Counted from the stretch's first letter, positions 25,023 through 33,925 are shown. The stretch is DNA of 64,000 nt from Micromonospora sonchi (GCF_014646235.1 NZ_BMNB01000004.1:124001-188000), one strand, 5' to 3'. Notes: generated by a model not told the origin, from the sequence alone. Numbers and translations: made by a program.

Positions 25023-25814
25023 GTGACAGCCGCACTGCCCGTCAACACCCCGGCCCCGCCGCTCGCTCCGATCACCGCGACCCTGCGGGCCATGTTCGGC
25101 ACCGACGTGCTCCCCGGGCTGGCGCCGGGGCTGGTCGTCGACGACGAGGCCGGCTGGTCTCCGGCGACCACCCTGACCGACGGCAGCCGACTGCCGGAGC
25201 TGCTCGACTCGGCCGCCCGCCTCTGGGGCGGCACCCCGCACGCCTGCGCCGCACTCGCCTGGAAGGCCTACAGCTACTGGGCGGCGCTGCCGGTGGTGCT
25301 CGGCTGGGCCGCCGCCCGGCGGGTGCCGCTGCTCGAATCCAGCGCCACCCTCATCGACTTCTCGGATCGGCGCACGCTGGTGACCCTTGGCCTGCGCCGC
25401 TCGATCCCGGTCGCGGTGCTGCCCACCGATCCGCTGGCGCTGACCGGGTCGCCCCGGGTCCAGGTGGTGGCCGACGAGCGGGAGCTGCTCGCGGCGCTGC
25501 GCGCCACGCTGTTGGACGCGCATCTGTCCCCGGTGATCACCGCGATCCAGGGCGAGGTCCGCATCGGCGCCCGTACGCTGCTCGGCTCGGTGGCCTCCGG
25601 CATCGCGCAGGGGCTGCTGCTGGCCGCCGACGCGCTGCCGGGTTCGGCGGTCGAGGCGGTCGACACGCTGCTCGCCACGCTCGACCTGGCCGACCTGGTG
25701 GAACTGGTGCCCGGCCCGAACGGCAAACCCACCGTGCAGCGGCGTACCTGTTGCCTGGCCTTCACCCTGCCCACGCCGAAGGTCTGCCAGGGCTGCTGCA
25801 TCCGCACCCCCTGA
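25023..25814 (+). CDS. FhuF-like (2Fe-2S) ferric-siderophore reductase family protein
   Basis: The 263-residue protein ends in a Cys cluster of the form CC-x10-C-x2-CC, which matches the FhuF-type C-terminal [2Fe-2S] motif. FhuF proteins reduce ferric iron from siderophores in the cytoplasm. The rest of the sequence is Ala/Leu-rich and aligns by eye with other actinobacterial '(2Fe-2S)-binding' proteins. GTG 25023 has GGAGGTGGAG immediately upstream. The IdeR-type box at 24971-24989 supports an iron-starvation role. No siderophore synthesis or uptake gene is adjacent. Confidence 0.85.
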   Translation: MTAALPVNTPAPPLAPITATLRAMFGTDVLPGLAPGLVVDDEAGWSPATTLTDGSRLPELLDSAARLWGGTPHACAALAWKAYSYWAALPVVLGWAAARRVPLLESSATLIDFSDRRTLVTLGLRRSIPVAVLPTDPLALTGSPRVQVVADERELLAALRATLLDAHLSPVITAIQGEVRIGARTLLGSVASGIAQGLLLAADALPGSAVEAVDTLLATLDLADLVELVPGPNGKPTVQRRTCCLAFTLPTPKVCQGCCIRTP

Positions 25815-25820
25815 CTTGTT

Positions 25821-27593
25821 TCAGTCGGTCAGCGGGCGGACGTCCCACAGCCACACGCCACCGGTGTGAGTCGGCTGGATCCCGGTCAGCGCGGTCATTC
25901 CCGCGCGCAGCGCGTCCGCCTGCTCGTGCGGGTCGAGGATCACCACGCCCGCTCGCCAGTAGCGCAGATCCTCGATTGCGTTCCGCCGGACCTGCGGGGT
26001 GACCGTCGGCACCTCGCCGGTGCGTCGGATGCTGGCGAAGAAGCTGCTCGTCGGGCGCGGCGGCGCGGTGAACAGGGCCACCCGGTCCATGCCGGGGCGG
26101 GTGTCCGGGCCGAGGAAGTAGCCACGGGCGATCGGCATCGCCAGCCGGGTCTGGGCGGACCAGCGCAGCGGCTCGGTGTAGTCGGTGTCGGGCAGCGGAA
26201 GCGTCACCACGCTGCGCCCGCCGGCCAGATACGGTCGCCAGGCACCCGAGGTGACGAATTCGGGGGTTGGTTCGAGGCGTTTGGTCGGCAGCGGGGTGGG
26301 CAGCAGCGGCACCAGCGCCATCGCGAGGACGGTCACCGTGCCGAAGCGGATCTGCGACCGCCACCGGGGAAGGGCGGCGGCCAGTTCCCGGACCCGCTCG
26401 GTGCCGTACGCGAGCAGCAGCCCGATGATCGGGGTGATGGCCAGCGCCCAGCGGGTCGGCACCACCGAGTGCAGCACGGGCAGGTCCTCCAGCACCGCCC
26501 ACGGCCCCGGGACGCCGGTCCCCCTGCGCTCGAAGCGGATCTCCCGGCCGAGGGAGAGCACCGCGAAGAGCAGCCCGAGCACCGCCAGGCCGATCACCAC
26601 CGCGTTGCGACGCAGCCACCACACCAGCGCCGCCACCAGGATCACCAGCGGCCAGCCGAAGAAGGCGTTCTCCTCGGTGGGGTTCTTCGCCAGGCCGGTC
26701 GCGCCACGCGCGTCGCCGGCCAAGGACTCGCGGGAGTACGCGAAGAACGAGGCGAGGTCGGTCGAGTAGCCCCGGATCAGCCAGGGCAGCCCACGGTAGG
26801 CGCCCGGCCCGAAGAACTGCACGTACAGCGGGTACGCCAACAGCACGCCGGCGATCACCAGGGCCACGCCCAGCCCGGCCAGGAACGGGCGGGCCCGACC
26901 GCGCAGCTCGGGCCGACCGATCACCAGCGCGAGGATCACCACGCCGAGACCGATCGCGGTCATCAGCAGAATCTCCAGGTTCAGGAACGCCTGCCAGACG
27001 ATCACCAGCGCGAGCAGGACACCGTTGCGCGGCCAGCGACCGGGCCCAGCCAGGCGCACGGTACGCCAGATGATCAGGGGCACCACGTACTGCGACACGA
27101 TGTTGGGGTGCGCGTTGGCGTGCGAGACCACGGCCGGCGCGTACGCGCAGAACGTCGCGCCCAGCCAGGCCGGCCCGCGCGCGCCGACGAGCACCCGGGA
27201 CAGCACGAAGTACCAGGCGGTCGCCGTGGCGATCATCCCGAGGGTGAGGAAGAGCAGGAAGGCGGTACGAGTGCCGAAAAGCAGGGTGATCGGGGTCATC
27301 GGCAGGGAAACGGACAACACCGAGGTGTTCGCCATCAGATTTACCGATTCGGGGACATTCATCCGATCCGACGAGAACGGATAGGCGAATTCCGTGACCA
27401 CCCGCGCACCGTGCGCCATCATCCATTCGAACTGAGCCATATCGGTAGGGTTGTCCCGAATACCGTCACCGGGATTGCGCCACATTCGAGCGGTGACCCA
27501 GAAGGCGAGGGCCACGAAACTCGCCACGGCGGCGACGTCCCGCCCGCACCCGCCGGGCTTCCCGGCAGATCGGCCCGAATCAGGAGTAGTCAT
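25821..27593 (-). CDS. polytopic membrane protein, GT-C glycosyltransferase-like
   Basis: The 590-residue protein has about 10-12 hydrophobic segments spread over residues 20-420, then a soluble C-terminal domain (about 440-590). Acidic loop residues in 'NPTDMAQFEWMMAHG' near 48-62 and 'FLNLEILLMTA' resemble the first-loop Asp region of GT-C enzymes, which use polyprenyl-phosphate sugars. No exact family could be fixed. It lies tail-to-tail with the FhuF-like gene (6 bp apart) and is divergent from the methyltransferase at 27803. With the GT2 and second GT-C-like proteins nearby, a role in cell-surface glycan assembly is plausible. Confidence 0.7.
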   Translation of the reverse strand: MTTPDSGRSAGKPGGCGRDVAAVASFVALAFWVTARMWRNPGDGIRDNPTDMAQFEWMMAHGARVVTEFAYPFSSDRMNVPESVNLMANTSVLSVSLPMTPITLLFGTRTAFLLFLTLGMIATATAWYFVLSRVLVGARGPAWLGATFCAYAPAVVSHANAHPNIVSQYVVPLIIWRTVRLAGPGRWPRNGVLLALVIVWQAFLNLEILLMTAIGLGVVILALVIGRPELRGRARPFLAGLGVALVIAGVLLAYPLYVQFFGPGAYRGLPWLIRGYSTDLASFFAYSRESLAGDARGATGLAKNPTEENAFFGWPLVILVAALVWWLRRNAVVIGLAVLGLLFAVLSLGREIRFERRGTGVPGPWAVLEDLPVLHSVVPTRWALAITPIIGLLLAYGTERVRELAAALPRWRSQIRFGTVTVLAMALVPLLPTPLPTKRLEPTPEFVTSGAWRPYLAGGRSVVTLPLPDTDYTEPLRWSAQTRLAMPIARGYFLGPDTRPGMDRVALFTAPPRPTSSFFASIRRTGEVPTVTPQVRRNAIEDLRYWRAGVVILDPHEQADALRAGMTALTGIQPTHTGGVWLWDVRPLTD

Positions 27594-27802
27594 AACAATT
27601 CGCAGCGTAGTTGCCCGATGCCGTCACCGTGCAGGGTTCGGGACGCTGCCGTAGTATCTGGCGGGTTTGCTGACCACCACCGATCGTGCCCATAACCCCG
27701 ACCAATTCGGCCACCGCGGGCCCCGATATTCCCGCCGTCCGAGCGGATGGTTCACTCAGTCGGTCCCGGCGCGGGTCGAGTCGTATCGTGAGGAATCGAC
27801 GC

Positions 27803-28513
27803 ATGGCAGAAATCACTGGGGATCAGCGCGTACAGTCCGAGGTCCTGGAGGGCCTCGCCACCGCGGTCAACCACCGGCGCTGGTTCGTCGAGCTGGCACT
27901 GCCCTACCTCGGCGACAACCCGATCGAGATCGGCAGCGGTCTCGGCGACTACGCGCTGGAGTGGGCCGAGCACCTGCCCCGGTTCACCGCCACCGAGGCC
28001 GACCCGGACCGCCTGGTCTCGCTCAAGGAGCGACTCGCCGACCAGCCGAGCATCGAGGTACGCCAGATGTTGCTGCCGCACTCGGAGCGCGGCGACTACA
28101 GCGCCGCGGTGTCGTACAACGTGCTGGAACACATCGAGGACCACGTCGGAGCGCTGGACAGCATGCGCCAACTGGTCCGGCCCGGCGGTGCGGTGATCAT
28201 CATCGTGCCGGCGTTCCAGTTCGCGATGAGCCCGGCGGACATCGCGACCGGCCACGTGCGCCGCTACACCAAGAAGACCCTGTCGGCGGCGATGACCGAG
28301 GCCGGCCTGCAAGTGGAGAAGATTCACTACGCGAACGCGCTCGGCCTGATCGGCTACTTCATGGCCACCAAGGTCTTCCGGCTGATGCCGAAGGAGGGCC
28401 CGATGGTGAAGGTCTACGACACCCTGGTCCTTCCCGCCACCAAGGCCGCCGAGCAGCTGGCCCGTCCCCCCTTCGGCCAATCCGTCTTCGCCGTGGCCCG
28501 CACCCCCGCCTGA
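27803..28513 (+). CDS. class I SAM-dependent methyltransferase
   Basis: The 236-residue protein has a Rossmann-type methyltransferase core. Motif I reads 'NPIEIGSGLGDYALEWAEHL' (about 36-55), an acidic 'TATEADPDR' follows at strand 2, then 'VSYNVLEHIEDH' and 'GGAVIIIVPAF' in the later motifs. This arrangement is typical of UbiG/glycan-type methyltransferases, and homologues often sit in surface polysaccharide loci. ATG 27803 has GAGGAA seven bases upstream. The substrate is unknown; the neighbouring GT-C-like membrane protein suggests a glycan or lipid-linked sugar. A palindromic repeat follows the stop. Confidence 0.85.
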   Translation: MAEITGDQRVQSEVLEGLATAVNHRRWFVELALPYLGDNPIEIGSGLGDYALEWAEHLPRFTATEADPDRLVSLKERLADQPSIEVRQMLLPHSERGDYSAAVSYNVLEHIEDHVGALDSMRQLVRPGGAVIIIVPAFQFAMSPADIATGHVRRYTKKTLSAAMTEAGLQVEKIHYANALGLIGYFMATKVFRLMPKEGPMVKVYDTLVLPATKAAEQLARPPFGQSVFAVARTPA

Positions 28514-28553
28514 CAGCCCCCTCCTTCGGCGGACCACCTCCCGGAAGCGGTAG

Positions 28554-28611
28554 TTGATCAAGAGGTTTGCGTCTCCCTTCAGCTGGGATCTGACGCAAAC
28601 CTCTTGGTCAA
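28554..28611. repeat. palindromic repeat, divergent copy (1 of 4)
   Basis: Arms TTGATCAAGAGGTTTGCGTC (28554-28573) and its near-complement (28592-28611, one mismatch) flank an 18-base centre that itself pairs TCCC with GGGA. It shares layout and outer bases with the copies at 30840, 47598 and 56237, and lies between convergent genes. Confidence 0.8.
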
Positions 28612-28654
28612 CACGACCCTTGCCAGGCCCGATGGGCGGCTGGGGTGGGCTGGG

Positions 28655-29188
28655 TTACTGGGTGATCTGGTAAGTGGGGCGGGTGGTGGCTCGGGCCAGG
28701 GTGTGGAAGGCCAGGTTGAAGCCGACATAGGCCGGGGTGGCGTCGGGGGTGACCGCCAGACGCTCCACGTCGAGGGCGTGCACCGCGAAGACGTACCGGT
28801 GCGGCCGGTCCCCGGGCGGCGGCGCGGCACCGCCGTAACCCTGCTCGCCGTAGTCGTTGCGCACCGTGAACGCCCCGCGCAGGTCATCGCCGGACGCGCC
28901 GCGCGGCAACTCCGTCACGTCGGCCGGCAGGTTGACCAGCACCCAGTGCCAGAATCCACTGCCGGTCGGCGCGTCCGGGTCGAAGCACGTCACCACGAAG
29001 CTCTTGGTCTCCGCCGGAAAACCCGACCAGGCAAGCTGCGGTGAGACGTTACCGCCGCCGGTGCTGGGGTGCGCGTGGATCGCGTCCATCGGCTCGCCGT
29101 TGCGCACGTCGTCGCTGGTCACGGTGAACGAGGCGACGGTCGGCAGCAGCTCGTACGGGTCCGGGGCGATCGGCCGTTCCAGGGTCAT
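28655..29188 (-). CDS. YbhB/YbcL family (PEBP, Raf kinase inhibitor-like) protein
   Basis: The 177-residue protein shows the PEBP fold signatures: '[15 protein letters not shown]' at about 48-62, '[19 protein letters not shown]' near 73-91 with the ligand-pocket Asp and His, and '[23 protein letters not shown]' near 122-144. Bacterial members bind small anionic ligands; their cellular role is not settled. The ATG at 29188 follows a GGAAGG. It stands alone, ending just right of palindromic repeat copy 1 and facing the methyltransferase gene. Confidence 0.9.
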   Translation of the reverse strand: MTLERPIAPDPYELLPTVASFTVTSDDVRNGEPMDAIHAHPSTGGGNVSPQLAWSGFPAETKSFVVTCFDPDAPTGSGFWHWVLVNLPADVTELPRGASGDDLRGAFTVRNDYGEQGYGGAAPPPGDRPHRYVFAVHALDVERLAVTPDATPAYVGFNLAFHTLARATTRPTYQITQ

Positions 29189-29595
29189 CGACACAGGTCC
29201 TTCCGGTGGATGTGTGTGTTGTGCGCACCCTTCATACCCCGCGAGCCGCCCGCATTCGAGCAAACCGCCGCCAAGGGTCGATCACGCACCTGTTCACCGC
29301 CCGGACCGCCGCGACGAGTTGAGCACCTGTTTGCCAGTGGGTGAGGGTGTGGTTGCCCGAGATGCCGCGGTGTGCCGCACATCGGTGTCGTCCAGGGCCC
29401 GGGCGGTGGGTCACCGCGCGGCTGTTCTGCTCGCACTGCCGTACAGCCGGGTGGGCGTGGGGCGGTGGGGCCTGTCGAGCTGAGGGCACAAGCGGTTCAC
29501 GGCCGACGGGCCGGGGCTGACCGTGCCGGCCGCAGCGGCTCATGACATGGGTCGGCGAAAGAGGCTTGGCTCCATCGCATGTCAGTTCGGGAGTG
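29189..29595. other. 407-base intergenic region, no gene seen
   Basis: The sequence between the PEBP-family gene and tRNA-Ser(TGA) holds promoter DNA for the leftward PEBP gene and the downstream flank of the tRNA. ORFs of 60-100 codons occur on both strands, but they overlap each other, lack ribosome binding sites and give low-complexity products. Confidence 0.5.
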
Positions 29596-29682
29596 CGGAG
29601 GGTGTGGGATTCGAACCCACGAGGACGTTGCCGCCCTACCGGTTTTCAAGACCAGCGCCATCGGCCACTAGGCGAACCCTCC
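29596..29682 (-). tRNA. tRNA-Ser(TGA)
   Basis: An 87-base class II tRNA lies on the minus strand. The acceptor GGAGGGT pairs with ACCCTCC, the discriminator is G, and the anticodon loop CTTGAAA gives TGA, which reads UCA-type serine codons. It has a long variable arm and no encoded CCA. Confidence 0.96.
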
Positions 29683-29846
29683 CGGGCCACGCACGGCGCG
29701 GCCGTGCATAGTCTGCCACGCGCCCGGATCGACGTACGGGCTAGGGCTACCCGATCCGCCGTGATCACTCACCCTCCGTGGCGCCGGAACGAGGCGTGGC
29801 ACGAACGAGACGTGGAGCGGCGGGCGGATCGGGTAAGACTGAGCCC

Positions 29847-30821
29847 ATGCGTGCGATCACGATCCCTGAGCCTGGCGGACCCGAGGTGCTGAGCTGGAGC
29901 GAGGTGCCCGACCCGGAGCCGGGTCCGAGCGAGGTGCTGGTCGACGTGCGGGCCACAGCGGTCAACCGGGCCGACCTGCTGCAACGGCAGGGACACTATC
30001 CGCCGCCACCGGGGGCGTCCGCGTACCCCGGATTGGAGTGCTCGGGGGTGGTGAGCGCGACCGGTCCCGAGGTGACCGACTGGCGGGTGGGTGACCAGGT
30101 CTGCGCGCTGCTGACCGGCGGTGGGTACGCCGAGCGGGTGGCCGTGCCGGCGGGGCAACTGCTGCCGGTGCCCTCCGGGGTGGACCTGGTCGACGCCGCC
30201 GCGCTGCCCGAGGTGGCGTGCACGGTCTGGTCCAATGTGGTTCAGCTGGCCGGCCTGGCGGCAGGCGAGACGCTGCTGGTGCACGGCGGGGGCAGCGGGA
30301 TCGGCACCTTCGCGATTCAACTCGGCACCGCGCTGGGTGCGACCGTGGTGGTGACCGCCCGATCGGTGAAGCACGACCGGCTGCGGGCTCTGGGCGCCGA
30401 CCACCTGATCGATTATCGGGAGCAGGACTTCGTCGAGGAGATCCGCAAGGTCACCGACGGGCGGGGCGCGGACGTGGTGCTCGACATCATGGGCGCGTCG
30501 TACCTGGGGCGCAACGTCGCGGCCCTGGCCCCCGACGGCCGGCTCGTGGTCATCGGGATGCAGGGCGGACGCAAGGGTGAGCTGGACCTCGGCGCGCTGC
30601 TGGCCAAGCGCGGCACCGTGGCGGCCACCGCGCTGCGCTCCCGCCCGCTCGACCAGAAGGCCGCGATCGTCCAAGGCGTACGCGACCAGGTCTGGCCCCT
30701 GATCGAGGCCGCCCGAATCCGCCCCGTCATCGACCGCCGCCTGCCGATCACCGAGGCCCCCGCCGCCCACCGCCTGGTCGAGTCCAACGACCACATCGGC
30801 AAGGTCCTCCTCACCCTCTAA
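29847..30821 (+). CDS. NAD(P)H-quinone oxidoreductase, PIG3-type MDR
   Basis: The 324-residue protein is a zinc-less medium-chain dehydrogenase/reductase. The N-terminal GroES-like part has 'AVNRADLLQRQGHYPPPPG', diagnostic for the PIG3/quinone oxidoreductase branch. The Rossmann part has 'LLVHGGGSGIGTFAIQL' at about 145-161. Members reduce quinones or related electrophiles with NADPH and often respond to redox stress. ATG 29847 matches the family N terminus ('MRAITIPEPGGPEVL'). The gene converges with soxR across palindromic repeat copy 2; the pairing with a redox regulator may be meaningful but the genes are not co-transcribed. Confidence 0.92.
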   Translation: MRAITIPEPGGPEVLSWSEVPDPEPGPSEVLVDVRATAVNRADLLQRQGHYPPPPGASAYPGLECSGVVSATGPEVTDWRVGDQVCALLTGGGYAERVAVPAGQLLPVPSGVDLVDAAALPEVACTVWSNVVQLAGLAAGETLLVHGGGSGIGTFAIQLGTALGATVVVTARSVKHDRLRALGADHLIDYREQDFVEEIRKVTDGRGADVVLDIMGASYLGRNVAALAPDGRLVVIGMQGGRKGELDLGALLAKRGTVAATALRSRPLDQKAAIVQGVRDQVWPLIEAARIRPVIDRRLPITEAPAAHRLVESNDHIGKVLLTL

Positions 30822-30839
30822 CACCCCCGCCCCGCCCCG

Positions 30840-30898
30840 TTGATCATGAGGTTAGCGGCAGTTCAGGAGATCGACATCGCCGCTAACCTCATGATCAA
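30840..30898. repeat. 59-bp palindromic repeat (copy 2 of 4)
   Basis: Left arm TTGATCATGAGGTTAGCGGC (30840-30859) and its exact reverse complement (30879-30898) flank a 19-base centre. It lies between the convergent quinone oxidoreductase and soxR genes and covers the soxR stop codon. It is nearly identical to the copies at 47598 and 56237. Confidence 0.92.
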
Positions 30899-31350
30899 CC
30901 AGATGGGCGGTGGGGGTGGGGGACGGTTAGGCGGGGGCCGGGGCCTTCGTTGGCCAGTTGGTCGCCGGGGTTGTAGAGGGAGCAGCGGCGCAGCGACAGG
31001 CAGCCGCAGCCGATGCAGCCGTCCAGGTCGTCCCGGAGGCGGGTGATCAGCCTGATCTTCTCGGTCAGCCCTTCCCGCCAGGCGGTGGAGAGCTGCGCCC
31101 AGTCCTCGGCGGTGGGCGTGCGCGAGGCGGGCAGCGAGTCCAGCGCGGACCGGATCTCGTCCAGCGAGACGCCGACCTGCTGCGCGATCCGGATGAACGC
31201 CACCCGGCGTAGCTCGCTGCGGTGGTAGCGGCGCTGGTTGCCGCCGGTGCGGTCGGCCCGGATCAGCCCCAGCCGCTCGTAGTAGCGCAGTGCGGAGGGG
31301 GCCACCCCACTGCGGGCGGCGAGCTGACCGATGGTGAGAGCTTCCTGCAT
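30895..31350 (-). CDS. soxR: SoxR redox-sensing MerR-family regulator
   Basis: The 151-residue protein has a MerR-type winged HTH ('TIGQLAARSGVAPSALRYYERLGLI') and a C-terminal 'CIGCGCLSLRRC', exactly the CX2CXCX5C motif that binds the SoxR [2Fe-2S] cluster. SoxR activates promoters when redox-cycling compounds oxidise the cluster; in actinobacteria it often responds to endogenous redox-active metabolites. ATG 31350 fits the family start. It is divergent from the split transketolase genes with 46 bp between, and a dyad there (31363-31382) is a likely operator. The C-terminal tail after the cluster is about 30 residues. Confidence 0.93.
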   Translation of the reverse strand: MQEALTIGQLAARSGVAPSALRYYERLGLIRADRTGGNQRRYHRSELRRVAFIRIAQQVGVSLDEIRSALDSLPASRTPTAEDWAQLSTAWREGLTEKIRLITRLRDDLDGCIGCGCLSLRRCSLYNPGDQLANEGPGPRLTVPHPHRPSG

Positions 31351-31362
31351 CACTCTGCCTTG

Positions 31363-31382
31363 AGTTGAACCTCGCTTCAACT
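31363..31382. promoter_or_regulatory. MerR/SoxR-type operator dyad
   Basis: AGTTGAA (31363-31369) and TTCAACT (31376-31382) are perfect arms around a 6-base spacer, midway between the divergent soxR and transketolase starts. Size and position fit a MerR-family operator within a promoter spacer, although it differs from the classical CCTCAA-type SoxR box. Confidence 0.6.
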
Positions 31383-31396
31383 TGCAGGCTATCCGC

Positions 31397-32170
31397 ATGA
31401 CCTCACTCGCCACCATCACACCCCGGGTCGCCGAGGCCGCCGCGCCACTCGACGGGCGACACAACGCCGGGCGACACGACGCCGCACACACCGCATCGCA
31501 TCCGGTCGGGGCGCTTTTGGAGCGGATCCGGGCCGGCCGGGAGTTCGGCCCAAACGTCTACTCGACCCTCGATGCCCTCTGGGTGCTCTACGACCGGGTC
31601 CTGCGGGTCACCCCCGCGACCGCCGACCATCCCGACCGGGACCGGTTCCTGCTCTCCAAGGGGCACGCGGTCGCCGGCTACTACGCGGTGCTGGCCGCGA
31701 AGGGCTTCATTCCCCCCGACTGGCTGGACGACCAGGGCGGGCCGGAGAGCCGGCTCGGCGACCATCCGGACCGCACGCTGGTGCCGGGGGTGGAGATCGG
31801 CTCCGGCTCGCTCGGGCACGGCCTCGGCCTGGCGGTCGGCACCGCGCTCGGGCTACGCGCCCAGGGCCTGCTCGACCCGCAGGTGTACGTCCTCCTCGGC
31901 GACGCCGAACTGGACGAGGGCTCCAACCACGAGGCGATCGCGTACGCGGGCGCGGCCGGCCTGGCGAACCTGACCGCGATCGTGATCGACAACTCCTCCG
32001 CCACGCACGGCTGGCCGGGCGGGGTGGCGAGCCGGTTCACGGTCAACGGGTGGACCGCCGCCACCGTCGACGGGCGGGATCACGAGGCGCTGCACAGCGC
32101 GCTCACCGGGCATCACGGCCACCGGCCGCACGTCGTCGTCGCGGTCGTCGAGAACGGGGAACAGCCATGA
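31397..32170 (+). CDS. transketolase N-terminal subunit
   Basis: The 257-residue protein corresponds to the thiamine-diphosphate-binding half of transketolase. 'LLSKGHAVAGYYAVLA' lies near 77-92, 'SGSLGHGLGLAVGTALG' near 135-151, and the ThDP motif 'GDAELDEGSNHEAIAYAG...IVIDN' near 168-200. It works with the C-terminal subunit encoded immediately downstream (ATGA overlap). Split transketolases often belong to specialised pathways supplying sugars or aminosugar intermediates, as well as to the pentose phosphate pathway. Divergent soxR and the operator-like dyad upstream suggest redox-linked expression. The start at 31397 is preferred over 31382, which lies in the dyad. Confidence 0.9.
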   Translation: MTSLATITPRVAEAAAPLDGRHNAGRHDAAHTASHPVGALLERIRAGREFGPNVYSTLDALWVLYDRVLRVTPATADHPDRDRFLLSKGHAVAGYYAVLAAKGFIPPDWLDDQGGPESRLGDHPDRTLVPGVEIGSGSLGHGLGLAVGTALGLRAQGLLDPQVYVLLGDAELDEGSNHEAIAYAGAAGLANLTAIVIDNSSATHGWPGGVASRFTVNGWTAATVDGRDHEALHSALTGHHGHRPHVVVAVVENGEQP

Positions 32171-33057
32171 GAGAGAGCTTCATCGACACCACCACGGCGC
32201 TGCTGGCCGAGGATCCGCGTACCGCACTGGTGCTCGCCGACATCTCCGCCGCCGCGTTCGCGCCGGCCGCCCGGTCGCATCCCGACCGGGTGCTCAATGT
32301 CGGCATCCGGGAGCAGTTGATGCTGGGCGTCGCCGGTGGGCTGGCGTTGACCGGGCTCCGGCCGATCGTGCACAGCTACGCGCCGTTCCTCGTCGAGCGG
32401 GCGTACGAGCAGATCAAGCTCGACCTCGATCACCAGGCGGCGAGCGCGGTGCTGGTCAGCGTGGGTGCCTCGTACGACCGGGCGGCGGCCGGCCGGACCC
32501 ACCTGAGTCCGGCCGACGTCACGCTGCTCGACACGCTCGCCGACTGGACCGTGCACGTGCCGGGTCATCCGGCCGAGGTTCCCGACCTGCTGCGTACCAC
32601 CGTGGGCGGTGACGCCTCGGCGTACCTGCGGTTGTCGACGCAGCGCAACGAGCGCCCGTACGGCGGTGGTGGCGACCTGGTGGTGGTGCGGGACGCGGGG
32701 GCCGGTGCGGCCCTGCTGGTCGCGGTCGGCCCGGTGCTGGACGCGGCCGTCGCGGCGGCGGCGGACCTACCGGTGACCGTGGCGTACACCCACCGGCCCC
32801 GCCCGTTCGACACCGCCGGCCTGCGCGCGCTGGCCGGCAACGAGGTGATCCTGGTCGAGCCCTACCTGGCGGGCACCTCGGCCCGGGTGGTCGCGGCGGC
32901 GCTGGCGGACCGGCCGCACCGGCTGCTCGCGCTCGGAGTCGGACGGACCGAGCTTCGGCGTTACGGCTCGGCCGAGGATCACGACCGCTGGCACGGGCTG
33001 GATCCGGTCGGGCTGCGCCGCTCGCTGACCGGCTTCCTCACCCCGGCGCTGGTCTGA
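32167..33057 (+). CDS. transketolase C-terminal subunit
   Basis: The 296-residue protein is the pyrimidine-binding and C-terminal half of transketolase. It has 'RVLNVGIREQLMLGVAGGLALTG' near 39-61, with the conserved catalytic Glu, 'YAPFLVERAYEQIKLDL' near 68-84, and a C-terminal phosphoketolase-like domain with 'VILVEPYLAGTSARVVAAAL'. It overlaps the N-terminal subunit gene by 4 nt (ATGA), ensuring balanced synthesis. The two chains together equal one transketolase monomer. It lies upstream of a convergent GT2 gene with no obvious terminator between. Confidence 0.9.
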   Translation: MRESFIDTTTALLAEDPRTALVLADISAAAFAPAARSHPDRVLNVGIREQLMLGVAGGLALTGLRPIVHSYAPFLVERAYEQIKLDLDHQAASAVLVSVGASYDRAAAGRTHLSPADVTLLDTLADWTVHVPGHPAEVPDLLRTTVGGDASAYLRLSTQRNERPYGGGGDLVVVRDAGAGAALLVAVGPVLDAAVAAAADLPVTVAYTHRPRPFDTAGLRALAGNEVILVEPYLAGTSARVVAAALADRPHRLLALGVGRTELRRYGSAEDHDRWHGLDPVGLRRSLTGFLTPALV

Positions 33058-33096
33058 GGCAGGGACCGGCCGGGCGAGGAAGGCGGGAGGCGCCAG

Positions 33097-33801
33097 CTAC
33101 CGGGTGATGCCGGCGGGACGGCGGCGGGCGCGTTCGCGACCGAGGATCCAGATCGCCTCGACACCGTCCCGCCAGGTGATCTTCTTGCCTTCCTCGCGGC
33201 CCCGGGCGCGGTAGCTGATCGGCACCTCGAACGGCCGGATCCGGCGGCGCAGGAGCTTGCCGGTCACCTCGGCCTCCATGCCGAAGCCGCGGGAACGGAT
33301 GTCCAGCGAACGGTAGAGCTCGACCGGCATCAGCTTGAAGCAGGTCTCCAGATCGCTGATGTAGGAGTTGAACAGCACGTTGGCCGCCATCGTGACGCCC
33401 TTGTTGCCCATCACGTACCAGAAGCTGTAGGCGCTGTGACTGCCGAAGGTGCGATTGCCGTAAACCACCGTTGCCCGTCCGTCGAGCACCGGGGCAAGCA
33501 GCGTGGGGATGTCCTGTGGGTCGTACTCCAGGTCGGCGTCGAGGATGACCAGGTAATCGCCCTCGGCGTTGGCGACGGCCGTCCGAATGGCCGCGCCCTT
33601 GCCCGCGTTGCGCTGGTGGGTGATCACCCGCAGCCGGGCGTCGTCGACCCGGCCGAGGATCTCCGAAGTGCCGTCGCGGCTGCCGTCATCGACGACCACG
33701 AGTTCGAACTCGCACGGATAGTCGACCGCCAACGCCTGCTTCAGGGCATCCGCGATGCGGTCTTCCTCGTTGTAGACCGGCATGAGGATCGACAGCTTCA
33801 C
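33097..33801 (-). CDS. family 2 glycosyltransferase (dolichol-phosphate-mannose synthase-like)
   Basis: The 234-residue protein has a GT-A fold: 'LSILMPVYNEEDRI' at the N terminus, 'ELVVVDDGSRDGTSEIL' near 34-50, 'NAGKGAAIRTAV' near 64-75, and 'VILDADLEYDP' near 83-93, containing the metal-binding DxD. No C-terminal membrane segment is present. Enzymes of this type transfer a sugar to a polyprenyl phosphate, and the GT-C-like membrane proteins nearby could use the product. GTG 33801 is chosen because GGAG lies six bases upstream. It is divergent from the membrane protein at 33926. Confidence 0.9.
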   Translation of the reverse strand: MKLSILMPVYNEEDRIADALKQALAVDYPCEFELVVVDDGSRDGTSEILGRVDDARLRVITHQRNAGKGAAIRTAVANAEGDYLVILDADLEYDPQDIPTLLAPVLDGRATVVYGNRTFGSHSAYSFWYVMGNKGVTMAANVLFNSYISDLETCFKLMPVELYRSLDIRSRGFGMEAEVTGKLLRRRIRPFEVPISYRARGREEGKKITWRDGVEAIWILGRERARRRPAGITR

Positions 33802-33925
33802 GGGATTCTCCACGAGGGCGGCGGTGTATCGGCCATAGCCTAACCTGGCAGCTCGGCGGGATGCTGGCGACCGTCGTGGGAGATCCACGGTCGGACATCC
33901 AGGCCGATGGTGTTTACTTCCGGCC

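Noticed and set aside
25866..27695. 609-codon plus-strand ORF across the GT-C-like gene
   Set aside because: The minus-strand protein has clear membrane segments; this ORF reads as a Gln/His/Arg-rich shadow with no ribosome binding site.
29232..29543. Overlapping ORFs between the PEBP-family gene and tRNA-Ser(TGA)
   Set aside because: Several frames are open at once and none has a start signal or domain.
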